Origin: Gracilariopsis chorda
Lineage: Eukaryota; Rhodophyta; Florideophyceae; Gracilariales; Gracilariaceae
Direction of reading: 5' to 3'
DNA: 64,000 bases
Assembly (NCBI GenBank): GCA_003194525.1
Contig: NBIV01000025.1
Coordinates: forward strand, 124,001-188,000
Below, one piece after another: positions 34,574 to 45,737 of this stretch. Numbering within the stretch: the first letter of the stretch is position 1; every line of letters begins with the position of its first letter. Made by a program: the position numbers and the translations under genes. The notes beneath the pieces are model-generated. The model was given only the letters and a program-made list of their open reading frames with translations, did no database searches and was not told where the DNA came from.

Positions 34574-35675
34574 TTAATCCTCGACGACAAAGGAGACACT
34601 ACTTGTTTGTTGGCTATTCTGCACGTTATCTCCCTTTTCATTCTTCTTGAGTCGATTATCACTCCTGGACTGTACACAGTTGTCCTCGAATCCAACCCTG
34701 CGCTCGACATCGACATCCTTCTTCCAACAAGTGGCCTTTGCATGGCTGACCATGCCACAACGCCCGAGTCGGGTACTGCGATGAGGGTTCAAATTGCAAC
34801 GAGTTGAGTAATGTCCCGGTTGCTGACAATATGGGCAGATTCGATCCTCTTCATTCCTTCTATCCGCCGCTGAACTCTTCTTGACTAACAAAGTTAGCTA
34901 TGCCAGCTGGTTTGTGAGTTCATCCACTTTGCATTCGAGAGGAGCATGATAGCCTGGCTTATCCTTCTGTAGAATTCTCTTTTGGGGCTCAAGAACATGT
35001 AGGGCATCATGGGAGCTGAGTACCTTTTTCACAGCCACAAAGGCCCTTACAACATTTTTCAATGCTGGATAGTCTGCCGGTTTCGAAAGATACCAAACTG
35101 AGCCAGATCTGAGAATCCCATCACAGCCTTCCGAAGCAACCCAACTTTGGCCTCAGAGTTGAATCCTGCCTTCTCGAAACATGTGTCCACTCGTTTCAAT
35201 GATCCCAACAAGTCACCATATCTAACCTGAAGGGAACAGCGTGGCGAATGTATTCCTCGGAATCTTCAGTCCCACCAAACCGTTCCGAAAAGCCTGCCTT
35301 TATCGTATCGTTGTTAAATGCATCAGCAGTTAAATACCCATTCGAAGCGAAGTTGTCATTGTAGAATTCGAATGCCTCACCTTCGAGGTAGCCGTTGAAC
35401 TCCAATGCTCGTTCCTCGTTCGACTTTCCTCGGGAAGCGACATTCTCATAAAAGAAAATAAACTTGCGGACTTCAGAATAACATCCATCGAAAGAGAAGA
35501 CAATTGTGATATCCGAGAAGTTTGACCCTCCACGAGAGTACCATATGAGTCTCGTGTTCCACGATTTCACGACACCGGATGACAACAGCCCTTTTTGTAC
35601 CTTTCTTTGTTGGATAGTAGCTTGAAAATATGTTCGTAGCTCGAGAGTACCAGCACTAGCGTACAAAGCCAACAT
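34574..35675 (-). pseudogene. Retrotransposon gag remnant with CCHC knuckle
   Basis: Minus-strand gag. The upstream part (35675-35196) holds a capsid-like block (ALEFNGYLEGEAFEFYNDNF, then FSERFGG), and the downstream part (34891-34574) has a zinc knuckle CPYCQQPGHYSTRC followed by a second, imperfect one. The two parts are in different frames and separated by about 300 bp, so at least one frameshift is present. No pol follows; repeat A lies directly downstream. Confidence 0.75.
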
Positions 35676-37163
35676 ATAGTAGACCGAAAGGGACTAACAG
35701 CAACTTGAGTACTGCGGGGGTAGGCAAAAGAAATGCACCCTCTCGATTAAGGCAAAGCGGAAATAGGTGATGATAAACGCGTACACTGGACAACCGCCTA
35801 CTAGCAGCAGTAGAGAAGAACAATGGTGACAACAGATGCGCGACAAAAATCTTAGGTTTAGCATAATGTGGATACGTACGTCTTCACTGAACACGCAAGT
35901 CCAAAATCTTAGGTCTAGTGCGTGGCTTGGAGCAAACTAATACGATGGCTGATCCCGTATCAGACCGAGACAGCCGAGTCACTCAAGATTTGCAGGAGAA
36001 CTTGCTGCGCTTTTATGGAGGGAAAGTGGGGTAGAGTATTATTGGAGGCAAAGAGGAGCACACAGTTCGAAGAGAAGGTTGGGGTTGCCAAAAGAAGGAG
36101 TAGAGGTCTGGCCCGAGCTGGTTTGAAGGCCGTTGAGCCCGGGATTTTATAGACAATTTGGCTAGAAGCATATTCTTTAGTTATGCATACTAGTTCTAAG
36201 CAATAACTCATAATAACATGTCATGGGACACATCCTTGCCATGATGGACCAGCTTGGCAAAAGAACTGTCCGTCTCAGAGTATATTGTGTCTCTATAGTA
36301 CCCTTCCATGTCAAGGGTCAGCTTCAAAACTCTTGTTTCAACACCGTCATGATGGCACAACCAGTTGCAACCTTTATCATTCGCGAGATGACAGATGATT
36401 CTAGTTGGTCGCATCAGTCCAATCCATACTACTCGTTAATTGATATGGAGGCTGAGGAGTCCGAAAAAACTCATCCCTTCATACCGGCAACTACTGCATG
36501 AGATGCTAGCGATGGAATCCCTTCCAGTATCAGGAGGTTTGGTTGGTGCAAATATTTACTAGTGGAGGTGGAGGAAGTACTGTGTCGCATATCTGTAAAT
36601 GAAACAACGATGGTAATGCAGTATGCTACGGTCAACGCTATTATTATCCAGGTCCCCACTTTATATGTGCGCCGACTATTGAATGACCCGGTATTTGCGG
36701 GAAACTGTTACGGTTTGAACAACGCTGCTTCACTGCATCTGCTTCTACCTTCAGTTGGTACCCGTTTTGATAAGTACATTTCTTTCCTTGCGCCGTGCCA
36801 AAATAGTATTCTCTGTGGCGGTGCAGGGCTGAATAGGGTACGGGTTGGGGCGAGGCGGAGGGCAGCGAACTGGCTGGCGCAAAAAAACGCAGCGCTAGAA
36901 TAGTCATAGTGGGTGCGCAGGTGCGCAATAGCGCGCTGGTGCTGACGTGTTGGTTATGAAAAGGGCTCGATGGACAGCGTTAAACACGAGTTGATCTATA
37001 TGATCGAAGGTGGTTTTTGCTATGGCATGGAACATATAGTGGTACAAATACTTCATAAGCACCAGCAAGCTTAGATGCACGAGAATGGACGTAGCGCGCT
37101 GACCGACAGCACCGTGCTAGGTGGTATTATAGAAGTTCGTAAGCGTCGGCATTTGCAAGGAGA
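35676..37163. other. No supportable gene
   Basis: Open frames here are below 115 codons and show no domain. GC content rises from about 36.8 kb toward the ALKBH6-like fragment. Confidence 0.5.
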
Positions 37164-37688
37164 TTAGACAGGTACAGGCCTGTAGACGTAGCTGTCTTCA
37201 AGGGATTGAATGTCCTGTTTGAGAAGGTAGCGATTGACAAGCAAGTAATTTGGGGGGGTGGCAAAGACGCGCCTGCCAGTGAGCTGGATGACAAGCGAAT
37301 GAAGAAAGGGAGGCAACCGCGTTTGGAGTATGTGTTTAATATGGGGAAGACCGCCCCAGGTTTGGAGCCTGCGGTTGTTGAGTCGCTTCCATGCGGCGGG
37401 GTGTGAGTTGATTTGGTGCAGGAAATGCTGTTGCTGGGCGGCAGTTACAAAATGGGCGTAGTATTGTATGCCGGGTAGGGTTTCATATTGAAACAGCTGC
37501 ACGGGCTGCGCACGGACGCGCTCACACGCGTGCATAGGCGCTGCCTTTGCGGATGCCGCGGGAGAAGCGGCGGGCGCAGGACCGGCGGTTGCGCAACGGC
37601 GGGGTGCTGAGAGCGGAAGCGGCGAGAGAGCGCCTGGGGTGGAAGCGGCGAGAGGGGGTTGGCTCTTAAAAAGGAGATCGATTCTCAT
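37164..37688 (-). pseudogene. ALKBH6-like 2OG-Fe(II) oxygenase, truncated
   Basis: From the ATG at 37688 about 174 codons. A Pro/Ala-rich leader precedes LPGIQYYAHFVTAAQQQHFL, then AAWKRLNNRRLQTWGGLPH and PPNYLLVNRYLLKQDIQ. This is the N-terminal half of ALKBH6 (RKLQNWGGLPH, NHVLVNQYLPGEGIMPHED). ALKBH-type enzymes oxidise alkyl groups on nucleic acid or protein using iron and 2-oxoglutarate. Here the iron-binding HxD reads LED, so the His is lost. The ORF stops ten residues later, so the distal His and the Arg that binds 2-oxoglutarate are missing. It cannot be an active oxygenase in this form. Its 3' side borders retroelement-rich DNA and its 5' side a Harbinger-like transposon. Confidence 0.75.
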
Positions 37689-37863
37689 AGGGACTCCATT
37701 CCCTCCCCGTCTTTCCACCTGGACCACAGAAGGTGGGGCAATGGCTAACAAGTGTCATGTTCGGATATGGGGCTACTCTGCCACAGTAGCGCTTCCTTAC
37801 AGCTTGCTCATCGAGCCTACACCGATGCCGGCGAATACTGGGTCGAACCTGAAAACCCTTTTA

Positions 37864-37918
37864 CCATTTTGGGTGTAGCCAAGAACAGGTTATCATACCC
37901 GTTTGGGTACACCCAAAC
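37864..37918. repeat. Small palindromic cluster
   Basis: ttgggtgt at 37867, then the palindrome tttgggtacacccaaa at about 37901-37916, followed by another caccc. It could mark the left end of the Harbinger-like transposon; a related tttgggtgttt occurs at about 40795. Confidence 0.35.
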
Positions 37919-38173
37919 ACCCGAAACCCTCTGACGTCCTCACCCCGTCGAAGACGGAAAAAGGGGCCTCCCAAAAACAAAATTCCGCGCCAAATTCGAG
38001 AGGATGGGGCCTTTTTCTGCCGCCAAACGCGCGCAACGGATACAGGCACAACATGAGCGCGCGGCGGCCTGAACTGCAATGGCGGGACGCTCTTCGGCCA
38101 CAGCGTCATCACCGACCGCGCTCATCCTGCCGCAAACTCGTTAGCAGTCGGACGTTCCCAGTTCCCACACACA

Positions 38174-39468
38174 ATGCCCGAAGTATTAGATGGAACGAAC
38201 TCCATCTGCAACGCGACCGAAGACACAGAGCACCCGATGCTCGATCGCCAACGAGCCACGCACCGATGCTCAGATACACCCAGCAAAAGGCAGGAACCGA
38301 CATCACCGTGTCAAGCGCGCTCAAATTTTGCCTTTCCTGACAGCTCTGCTTCTGTTTCCCCGGAGACCCCGCCTATCTTCTGTAGGGAAAGCTTCAGCCT
38401 TCCCGTGGATGGTCCCTCAGCTCCGACAGCCCCGACTGCCAATAGATCAGGGTATCGGCTGCCAGCACCGGCTCATCCGCGCCACCACATTACTCCTCCC
38501 CTGCCTTCTGCTACTGCACCCGACCGAATGACGAACGCCGCCGCATGCAACAGTGCAAGAGACGATGTGGCCTGGCCTCCGGCCTCTGCATCGAACATGG
38601 AAAAGCCAGCCATCGATCTCGCTGCCGCTGGTACGCGTGGCAGCCCCGGATATGGGGGTTCGTATGTCCGTGGACACTCGTCGTTGCGACTGACTCGCCC
38701 CCCAGTCCCTGCTAGTGGTCGAATCGCAAAGAAAAAGAATAGCAAAAGCGGAAAAGCGCCAACGCGCGGCAGTGGCTTTTCGTCTGTCGAGACGGACACG
38801 ATGCTTGACCTTATCGAAGAAATGCAGCCGCTGTGCAGGGATGAGTGGGACTTGCTTGCGCAGGAACATGGAAAGCGTCACCCGGAAAAGCAACGAACGT
38901 CAGACAGTCTCAAGAAAAAATTCGCGACCTTGTATCGCAAGAAGATGCCGAATGGGATCCCCGCATGCCCGAAGACGTCAGAAAAGCCAAAAATTTGAGG
39001 TATCGGCTCACGGAGCTGGCAGAAATTCGTGACGGTGAGCAGCCACGTGAGGTTGTTGATCAATTCCTGCCAAGTGTTGAAGAGAATTCTGCGTCGCTCG
39101 CATCCAGCGACGAGCAGGATGCTCAATCTACCGGAAGGGACAGTTTGTCCGCTGCTCCGTCACGCGGCACTACCCCAAAGCTGCGGCCAATTGTTAACAG
39201 ACGACCCCCCCGAATGGTCAGGGATGATGAAGACTTGACGTCCGTCGTCAAAATGATGATGATGCAGGACCAGCATCGTCGCGAAGAAGAAGCACGCCTG
39301 AGAGAGGAGGAGAGGAAGGAGGATCGCTTACGACGGGAGAAGGAGAGGCGGAAAGAGGAAGTCCGGAGACGCGAAGACTCTGAAAGGCACAACCAATTTA
39401 TGGAGATGATGCTAGTCATGATGACGAAATGTGTGAATGATAATAGCAATCCTGCGTCGTCAAGATAA
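38174..39468 (+). pseudogene. Myb/SANT-like DNA-binding partner protein of Harbinger element
   Basis: Two frames join near 38950. The first ends its conserved part with GFSSVETDTMLDLIEEMQPL, WDLLAQEHGKRHPEKQRTS and LKKKFATLYRKKMP. The second continues with WDPRMPEDVRKAKNLRYRL. In relatives this reads as one domain with a GDPxxPxxVxxAK ending, so one G has been lost from a run of three, or the sequence has an error. The domain is preceded by a Ser/Pro/Ala-rich 190-residue region and followed by a long Arg/Glu-rich coiled coil (RREEEARLREEERKEDRLRR) ending in HNQFMEMMLVMMTKC. The C-terminal coiled coil is typical of this partner. Role: DNA binding for transposition (family knowledge). Confidence 0.7.
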
Positions 39469-39621
39469 AAGTCAGAGCCTCATGTGGATAATGAGATAGT
39501 TGGCTTCAACACTCATCTGCGGCATGTACGACGACAACAGTTGATTAATGCCAACAAGTCTCGCTCTCACGTTGAACAAGTATACAGCACATAGTAAAAC
39601 GAGTCTTCGCTCTCTGTTTTA

Positions 39622-40741
39622 TTAGTATAAAAAACGGTCCTTCATGCGTGGGAATGACCCTTGGAACGCTCTCATGCCCCATTCTGCCGCCTGCCGCGCA
39701 GAAGTTGCTTGGCGCAGCAATATGATTTCGGCCGACGAATTGGCGCTCGTTTCGTCCTGCGCCGATTTGATGAGGAACGGGTATTGCCCCCGTGCAAATG
39801 CAGAATCCACCACACAGCGGCCACCAAAAGCATCGAAGGCGGCCTCGAGTTTCTCATACACGCCTCCCCATTCAGATACGAGAGAATCATGCATACGTCC
39901 GGGTGCATTCAAGGCGCATGCGATGATGATTCCACTGGGAGCAAACACCAACACTTTTGTGACGTTATGATCGTGTTTCCAACCATTATAAAAACGGTTT
40001 TGAATAAAGCAGTCTCCCGATTGTTCTAGGCAGAGTTTGGGTCCTTCGGCAACTGCATAAACATCTTTTAGCGTGACGTAATTTGCAGAAAACGCTAGCA
40101 TGAACTGACGAGCTTCCTGTTCCGTTGGCATCAGAACTTGTGCTTGACAGTCATAGGTGAAAACGCGAAGAAGAATTCGCCTTGAGAAACGTAGTAACAA
40201 CGAACACACAGAAGCCGTGATACCAAAAAAAAAGCACAAAGTCATAGTAGAACCACGCGTGCGATGCCAGGTGAGGATAAGACCCAATGCGTTCCGTGCG
40301 GTAAGCAATCGCGGCCGACTCCGTCTGCGGTTCCTCACTCGTAGAATGCGGATGCAGCCGTCCTTTGAGTAGGGTGTGTATCGTTCGTACAGTGGAGCAA
40401 ATCGTTCATGTAGATACGCAAAGGTGAGATGATCGAAACTGGTCAATGTTATCAGAGACTGGTCACATGCGGAGTTGAAAAGTTGAACGAATGGAGATAT
40501 TGATGGATCGAGAAGGGCAACACGAGATATTCGTCATGAGCGACGGTGGAGCCCACGAATTGAAAGTCGATCGCGAAACGTAATTGCAAGCCTTCGACGC
40601 CGACGGTCGAGGAGAAGAACCAGTAACATAGTAGACAAGGATTCCATCGCGCGGAAGTACTGCGAGCTGTTGAGAAGCAGAAGAGGAGGCAGAATTTTGC
40701 CTGATGTCGTACTGGCCTCGACAAGGTTTGCTGGCCTCATA
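39622..40741 (-). pseudogene. PIF/Harbinger-like DDE_Tnp_4 transposase
   Basis: Starts best at the ATG near 40741 (MRPANLVEAST). One TGA at about 40531-40533 interrupts an otherwise continuous frame; directly past it comes RVALLDPSIS. Then ITLTSFDHLTFAYL, TPYSKDGCIRI, LILTWHRTRGST, the first catalytic block VYAVAEGPKLCLE, then FYNGWKHDHNV, VLVFAPSGIIIACALNAPGR, HDSLVSEWG, the second catalytic block RCVVDSAFARGQYP and the last, AEWGMRAFQGSFPRM. This is the DDE_Tnp_4 group common in oomycetes and red algae. The first catalytic residue is Glu (AEG) where relatives have Asp (DG). With the stop this suggests an inactive copy. Confidence 0.85.
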
Positions 40742-40943
40742 CTCGTGTGGAAAAAGGTGCGGCTTTTCAGTGGCAGAAACACTGCTATCAAATTTGGGTG
40801 TTTACATTTTTGGCATTTATGCGTTGCACTCAAATTGAATTTCAGGTTCGACCCACTCTGCAAACAAAAGACGCAGCCGCAACATAAACAGAAGCTTTAC
40901 CTATCCCGTTTCTACGAAGGGATTCCTTGATCCCATGTTTCGT

Positions 40944-41381
40944 TTACAACTCTCGATCATCTTCTTCAGGTCCGAATTCTACCAACTCCACCTTGAACTT
41001 GAGCGTAGCCTTCTCAGGAATCACCGGCGGATAGCCTCGATCGCCATATCCCATGTGCGGTGGAATAACCAAGCTTCGAACCTCACCTTTGCATATTCCC
41101 TCGAGCCCAACGTCCCAACCCTTGATCACCATGCCCTGTCCAAGCACCAGTCCGAAAGGTTCGCCGCGTTTATACGAACTGTCAAATTCACTGCCGTCTT
41201 CTAAAGTACCCGCGTAATGCATCATGAGTCGGTCTCCCTTTTTCGCTTTGCGAGAGCAGTCGCCCGTCTTGATAGTCTCGATTTGGAGCTCCTCTACTGC
41301 GTGGGCCACGGTCAGAATGAATGCCAGCAATAGAGCTAGCAGAATAATCTTGCGCATTGCGTTCTGGGAATGTGCGCTCAT
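40944..41381 (-). CDS. FKBP2: FKBP2-like peptidyl-prolyl isomerase, ER lumen
   Basis: 145 residues, intronless. A signal peptide follows the second Met ([20 protein letters not shown]), then one FKBP domain: [76 protein letters not shown]. The Tyr, Asp-Phe, Val-Ile-Trp and Tyr positions that line the FK506 pocket are all in place. It ends in DREL, a KDEL-type retrieval signal, as FKBP2/FKBP13 ends in a similar tetrapeptide. It would speed proline isomerisation in secretory proteins. Divergent from TAF9 with a 404-bp gap. Start: the first ATG at 41381 is used here; the Met nine residues in is equally possible and puts the signal peptide at the very N-terminus. Confidence 0.93.
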   Translation of the reverse strand: MSAHSQNAMRKIILLALLLAFILTVAHAVEELQIETIKTGDCSRKAKKGDRLMMHYAGTLEDGSEFDSSYKRGEPFGLVLGQGMVIKGWDVGLEGICKGEVRSLVIPPHMGYGDRGYPPVIPEKATLKFKVELVEFGPEEDDREL

Positions 41382-41785
41382 GTTTTCCGTCTCAACAACG
41401 TGCGGATCAGGGCGCGGGATCTGCTGCGATAAGTTTCAATACAGAGAGCCGGAGCAGGAGGGGTAGCGGGGACCAAAGTTGGCGCCGGGAGGAGTCCGAA
41501 AGTTGATTTGAACGGCGGATCCATATTCTGGATTGACTGACATGTCACTGATACATAAACCAACCAAAAAACTTTCAGCCTTTTCTGCTAATTTGATACT
41601 GTCTTCGAAACTGAAGCGAAAAGTTCAGTATGAAGTCCTCAGATGAACGGTACAGAGCTACCTGTAATTCCAAAGTACCCCAGTCGATAAATTGTGCTAG
41701 CTAGCCGCCTCCTCCACCACCGCCGCCACCGTCGTCGCCGCCCTTTCAACACCCACACTAACGATTAGCTCTACCGACCAACAAA
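41382..41785. promoter_or_regulatory. Divergent promoter region FKBP2 / TAF9
   Basis: 404 bp between two divergent start codons. Holds a CCN-rich tract at about 41705-41742, next to TAF9. No TATA-like element stands out in a position I would trust. Confidence 0.5.
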
Positions 41786-42766
41786 ATGGAAGCTGTAGGC
41801 GGTAAACCAAGAGATGCCCGTATCATTGAGGCCATTCTACGCACTATGGGCGTCGATCAATACGACCCAAGAGTCGTAAATCAACTACTGGAGCTGCTCT
41901 ACCGCTATGTCTCCACCGTGCTTATTGACGCTCGAAACGTCTGTGAACACACCTTAAAGACGCAAATCGACGCCGAGGACATCAAACTCGCCATCAAATC
42001 TGGATGTTCTCACAGTTTCTTGCAAGCGCCACCCCGCGAAGTCACCATGAGAATGGCGGCCGAAAGGAATAGCGTTCCACTACCTCCGGTAGATCAAAAG
42101 GCTGGCATCTCTTTACCGCATGTCGACCTACAGCTTACGGAGCAGTTGCGAGTTAAGGTTGATGACGGACATTCTTCTCCTGTGAAGAGGGCCAGTCCGA
42201 CACGCAATTTGGATCTGTCGACAAGCCCTAAACGACAGAGATTGAGCCCGCAGCAACGGCCCCACACCGAACCACCCCGCCTGGGAGTTAACAGCTCATC
42301 TACCAAGGCGCAGAGCACAGCGAGTCCGGCCCGCGTTGCGAGCGCAAAACAAGCCTTGTCGAGGAGTCCAGACGCTAAAGCCGCGCAACCTGTACCGTCC
42401 ACCAGCTCACCAGTTAGGAGCTCTAATCTGCCACACTCTGCATTGCCTCAGAAAACGCCTCCGAAGCTCGGAATCTCCAGAGGCACTGCAACAGCGAACG
42501 TTGTACAACCAACGCTTTCAACCCAAGTGCAAATTCAACGTCAGCAACAGCTGAGGCAGAGTCCACTCGGCACGATAGGATCGCAATCCACCCCATCTTC
42601 ATGGAATCCCTCGTCAGCAGCCATGCGCACCACAGCGCAAATAGCGCCTCAAAACGTCGCGGTGCGCCCACCACAGCTCACAGGCGCACCACAACAGAGA
42701 CCATCGCTCAGCTCAGGAATGGCTGGTTTACCGCCTTCCGCCCCACCAAACCCGCCACCTCCCTAA
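41786..42766 (+). CDS. TAF9: TFIID/SAGA subunit TAF9
   Basis: 326 residues, intronless. Residues 1-110 match the TAF9 (TFIID-31) histone-fold region closely: PRDARIIEAILRTMGVDQYD, VVNQLLELLYRYVSTVLIDA, TLKTQIDAEDIKLAIKSG, then PPREVTMRMAAERNSVPLPP. The histone fold pairs with TAF6 in TFIID and SAGA, so the role is transcription initiation in the nucleus. The remaining 200 residues are Ser/Pro/Gln-rich and disordered, with basic patches (SPKRQRLSP), similar in length to tails in other eukaryotes. ATG at 41786 directly precedes the conserved domain and no upstream ATG in frame is needed. The stop is TAA. It converges with the SPP gene with 177 bp between them. Confidence 0.93.
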   Translation: MEAVGGKPRDARIIEAILRTMGVDQYDPRVVNQLLELLYRYVSTVLIDARNVCEHTLKTQIDAEDIKLAIKSGCSHSFLQAPPREVTMRMAAERNSVPLPPVDQKAGISLPHVDLQLTEQLRVKVDDGHSSPVKRASPTRNLDLSTSPKRQRLSPQQRPHTEPPRLGVNSSSTKAQSTASPARVASAKQALSRSPDAKAAQPVPSTSSPVRSSNLPHSALPQKTPPKLGISRGTATANVVQPTLSTQVQIQRQQQLRQSPLGTIGSQSTPSSWNPSSAAMRTTAQIAPQNVAVRPPQLTGAPQQRPSLSSGMAGLPPSAPPNPPPP

Positions 42767-42943
42767 CAAACCCACCAACCTTGTCGCGTTATTGTATGTA
42801 ACTTCAATTTGTATTTCTCGTCGCAAAACTCTAAAGATGTCCGTAAATGTTGGTCGTTGGTTCTTTCGCTCCATTAACAGTGCGCCTTTAGCTCGCTTGT
42901 ATTCGATTACTAGTTGGTGGAGTGTAATGCAAAATCTGATTCT

Positions 42944-44098
42944 CTATTGATCTTTCTTTGATTCGGTCTCTTCCTCAGGCATTGATGACACTGTAGACGG
43001 TTCCGAATCCTTTACACCCTCCTTCGTACCTGATGGTGTCTTCTCTGGTTTGCCCTTTTCACCTTCTTCATGTTCCTCAGTGTAGGAAATAAGTTCACTC
43101 AGTTCCTTTTTGGCAGCCGCCATAACCAACGCTGTCAACAAACAAGAAGGAACCAAGTAAAGCAAAGCGGGTTGTGCCGCGTCAAACACGGTTAATGCAG
43201 TATACGTCGCAACCAATCCCGCAACATATGCTACAACCGCGCCGACAAAATACGGCAATCGCGAAGGCAGGGAGTGTGCAAGATCCAGCTTTCGCACGTC
43301 AAAACGAAGCATCAAAGCAACGAAGAGACCGGGAATGACCACATCGCCAAGTCCAAGCATCGAAGTCTCCTTCGGACCGGCGCCGACAAACCTGGGGAAC
43401 ACAAGCTTGATGGGACCTTCGAATTGCTTAGCGACGGACACCATGACATTGGAGCCGAACACACTCTTCGAGCCGAACACCCAGAAAATGTCGTACACGA
43501 AAAGACCACCGAGTAACACGGCTGCGCTTTGGAAATCGGGAATGGCTAGCATGTCAACAGCAGACAGCGCGAGAGAAGCGGCGAGGATGTTGTTCGGTAG
43601 CCACATCTTTGTCTTGTAGTACCACACGGCGACTGGAGCGGCGATAAGCATGCCGACTATATCACAAAGAGAAAAGGTGAAATAATCTTGGAGACCAAAC
43701 TGTTTCTTGCATATTGCAGGCATATGATGCAAGGACTCGAAAACGCCACCAAGAACACCACCAAAGGCCATACCTCCAAAACTTACTGCGTACAAGGTGA
43801 GCAAGAAGGAGACCCACTCCTTGGGAAGGTACTTGAATGCCAAAAACATTCCAAGTAAAGCGAGGGAGGCAACAATGGGAAAGCGATATGCTTGATCCCT
43901 GCCAATGACGTCTCGGGGGTCAGAGTCTCCATCGCGACGGCGTTTTCGTTCGCGTTCGGCGGCGTTATAGGATGAAATTATAATGATCAAGGTGGAGAGC
44001 CCCATCATTTGGGCAGCTACGGGTACCGGCACAACAGAAGGAGCGAGTAAGAGGGTGAAAAGACTGACATAGGAAAAATTTACCCAGGTTGGAGCCAT
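42944..44098 (-). CDS. SPP: Signal peptide peptidase (intramembrane aspartyl protease)
   Basis: 384 residues, intronless. A polytopic membrane protein with about nine hydrophobic segments. The catalytic signatures of the presenilin/SPP family are intact: GGLFVYDIFWVFG (YD motif), MLGLGDVVIPGLF (GxGD) and QPALLYLVPSCL (PAL motif). SPP cuts leftover signal peptides within the ER membrane. The C-terminal tail is hydrophilic, Glu/Lys-rich and lacks a clear KKxx signal (ends KKDQ). The N-terminus begins with a hydrophobic segment rather than a long luminal domain, which fits SPP rather than SPPL2. ATG at 44098 is the first in frame. Upstream lies a 1.6-kb gap to calmodulin. Confidence 0.95.
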   Translation of the reverse strand: MAPTWVNFSYVSLFTLLLAPSVVPVPVAAQMMGLSTLIIIISSYNAAERERKRRRDGDSDPRDVIGRDQAYRFPIVASLALLGMFLAFKYLPKEWVSFLLTLYAVSFGGMAFGGVLGGVFESLHHMPAICKKQFGLQDYFTFSLCDIVGMLIAAPVAVWYYKTKMWLPNNILAASLALSAVDMLAIPDFQSAAVLLGGLFVYDIFWVFGSKSVFGSNVMVSVAKQFEGPIKLVFPRFVGAGPKETSMLGLGDVVIPGLFVALMLRFDVRKLDLAHSLPSRLPYFVGAVVAYVAGLVATYTALTVFDAAQPALLYLVPSCLLTALVMAAAKKELSELISYTEEHEEGEKGKPEKTPSGTKEGVKDSEPSTVSSMPEEETESKKDQ

Positions 44099-45737
44099 GG
44101 TGAGAGGGTGCGATGAGCAAGCAGGGTAGACAGCAAATGGAGACGAATTTACTGGCGTCTTAGGGCGGCAGATGATGCAGTGTTAGACGTGTTTCTTTCA
44201 CGGCGAGTGAGATGGTTGACGAAGGAGAAGAAAATGAAAGCGGCCTGATATGTCTGCGGCGGATCAAGAAGCATGAAATACCAAGGGACGAACGTGACGA
44301 GCTGGATGTAGAGGGCGGAGGCTGGTTCAAAAGGGCGCTCATCGGCAATGGCGGAGATGGAGCAGCGGCAACAAGCTGTTGCTGCTGGATCGTGGTTCAG
44401 TCAACTTGCAGTAAGAAGCAGCGTGTATGAGGCTGACGTGTTCACCGTTACACACGGTTACAGTTGTACTACGTGTTGACCACGTTTCTGTTTGTGAGAA
44501 AGTTTCCTCATGCGAGAGCAAATTTGCTGGACCCGCTGTGACCTAACGTTGGTACACGTACAGTAGATTATTTCGTTCACAAGACTGAATAGTAACCCAT
44601 ACAACACTTGTACGTGTCGTATAATTCAGACTCTGAATTTCAGAGGGAGTCATGTGGCGCATGCCCGTGTTTAAGGAGATCAATCTGCAGTTACTGATTG
44701 TCAGAGGCCCGGACTGATTGCACTGCGTACGCATTCCTTACAGCAACGCCCCGAAACGTGGCAACAGCGCGCACATCCATCTGGTCTTTACCTGTAAGAT
44801 TTTCAGTCTGACATATTTGTTGTCATTCTAAACCAGAACAAGTTTCTCTAACACTGCATATTCTGTTGCAACGCTGAGAGAAACATGGCAGTCTTTTCAG
44901 AAGTTTGAAAAAGCATTGAGCAAACGTTCAAGCCCAAAGAAAGTTTCTGAGGATTCTCGTTTGCCGATTCTTGCACGTATGGGTTATATTGGCGAAGCGG
45001 GTGCGGATTACGGTGCACGAGCAGGGGCAAAACTGGTCCCGAGCCGCAGGCGAGGTATGACCGCTAACCCTTACCAATTTTCCCCTTCGACCCGCGCTGT
45101 ACGAGTGTGATTCGACTGTTTTAACACCTCAAACGCAGCATGGACCATCGCAAAACTCACATGTGAGCTTTGCTATACCACGCTCTACCACTGTTCCAAA
45201 TCTCTTTGTTGAAGAAGCGCCCCGATCGATAGGCGCGATGATCCAGTTTGATAAGCACACGGATTACACTACGTGTAGTCAGCAGATACGATACGCGAGC
45301 TCATTTCGGGAGGGGGAGTCAAAAAGTTGGAATTGAATTTTTGGGGATAATACCGATAAAGCTCTCCGGATTCAGGAGTCGTGAGACGGCGACAGCCAAG
45401 TGCTGCCGCGTAGAACGGGTTGCGTGTCACATCGTATGACGCATCGGCCTGCAAGCCGCTGACGGTAACGGTACCCAGAATCCTGGAATCACACGTAACT
45501 TTAAAGCATCATCTCCACGCCCTTAAGAGAAGAGAAGCGTAGATGCTACGAGGCCACTTTCTTATTTCCTCACATCTTCACGTCATCGCTGCCCTCCAGT
45601 GACCGCTTGTTCTTCTTCTCTTCACAACAAAGCCCTTTACAACTCATCTGCGCATTGTACCACATACGCGCTACACCTGTCTCGTCCTCTTCAAACCGTC
45701 CCCCTCTTTCCGGAGCTTCGTTTCAACTGTTTCAATC
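44099..45737. other. Intergenic region between SPP and calmodulin
   Basis: Promoter-containing spacer of two divergent genes. Small open frames (44212-44430, 44916-45110) have no recognisable domain or splice context. Pyrimidine-rich tracts precede calmodulin at about 45605-45720. No RNA gene recognised. Confidence 0.5.

Larger units (their letters stand above)
38174..40741. mobile_element. PIF/Harbinger-like DNA transposon (coding span)
   Basis: A Myb/trihelix-like ORF (+) and a DDE_Tnp_4 transposase (-) face each other tail to tail with about 150 bp between them. Two-gene composition is the rule for PIF/Harbinger elements, whose Myb-like partner helps the transposase to enter the nucleus and bind the ends. 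I could not fix the terminal inverted repeats; the span given is coding only. Confidence 0.75.
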
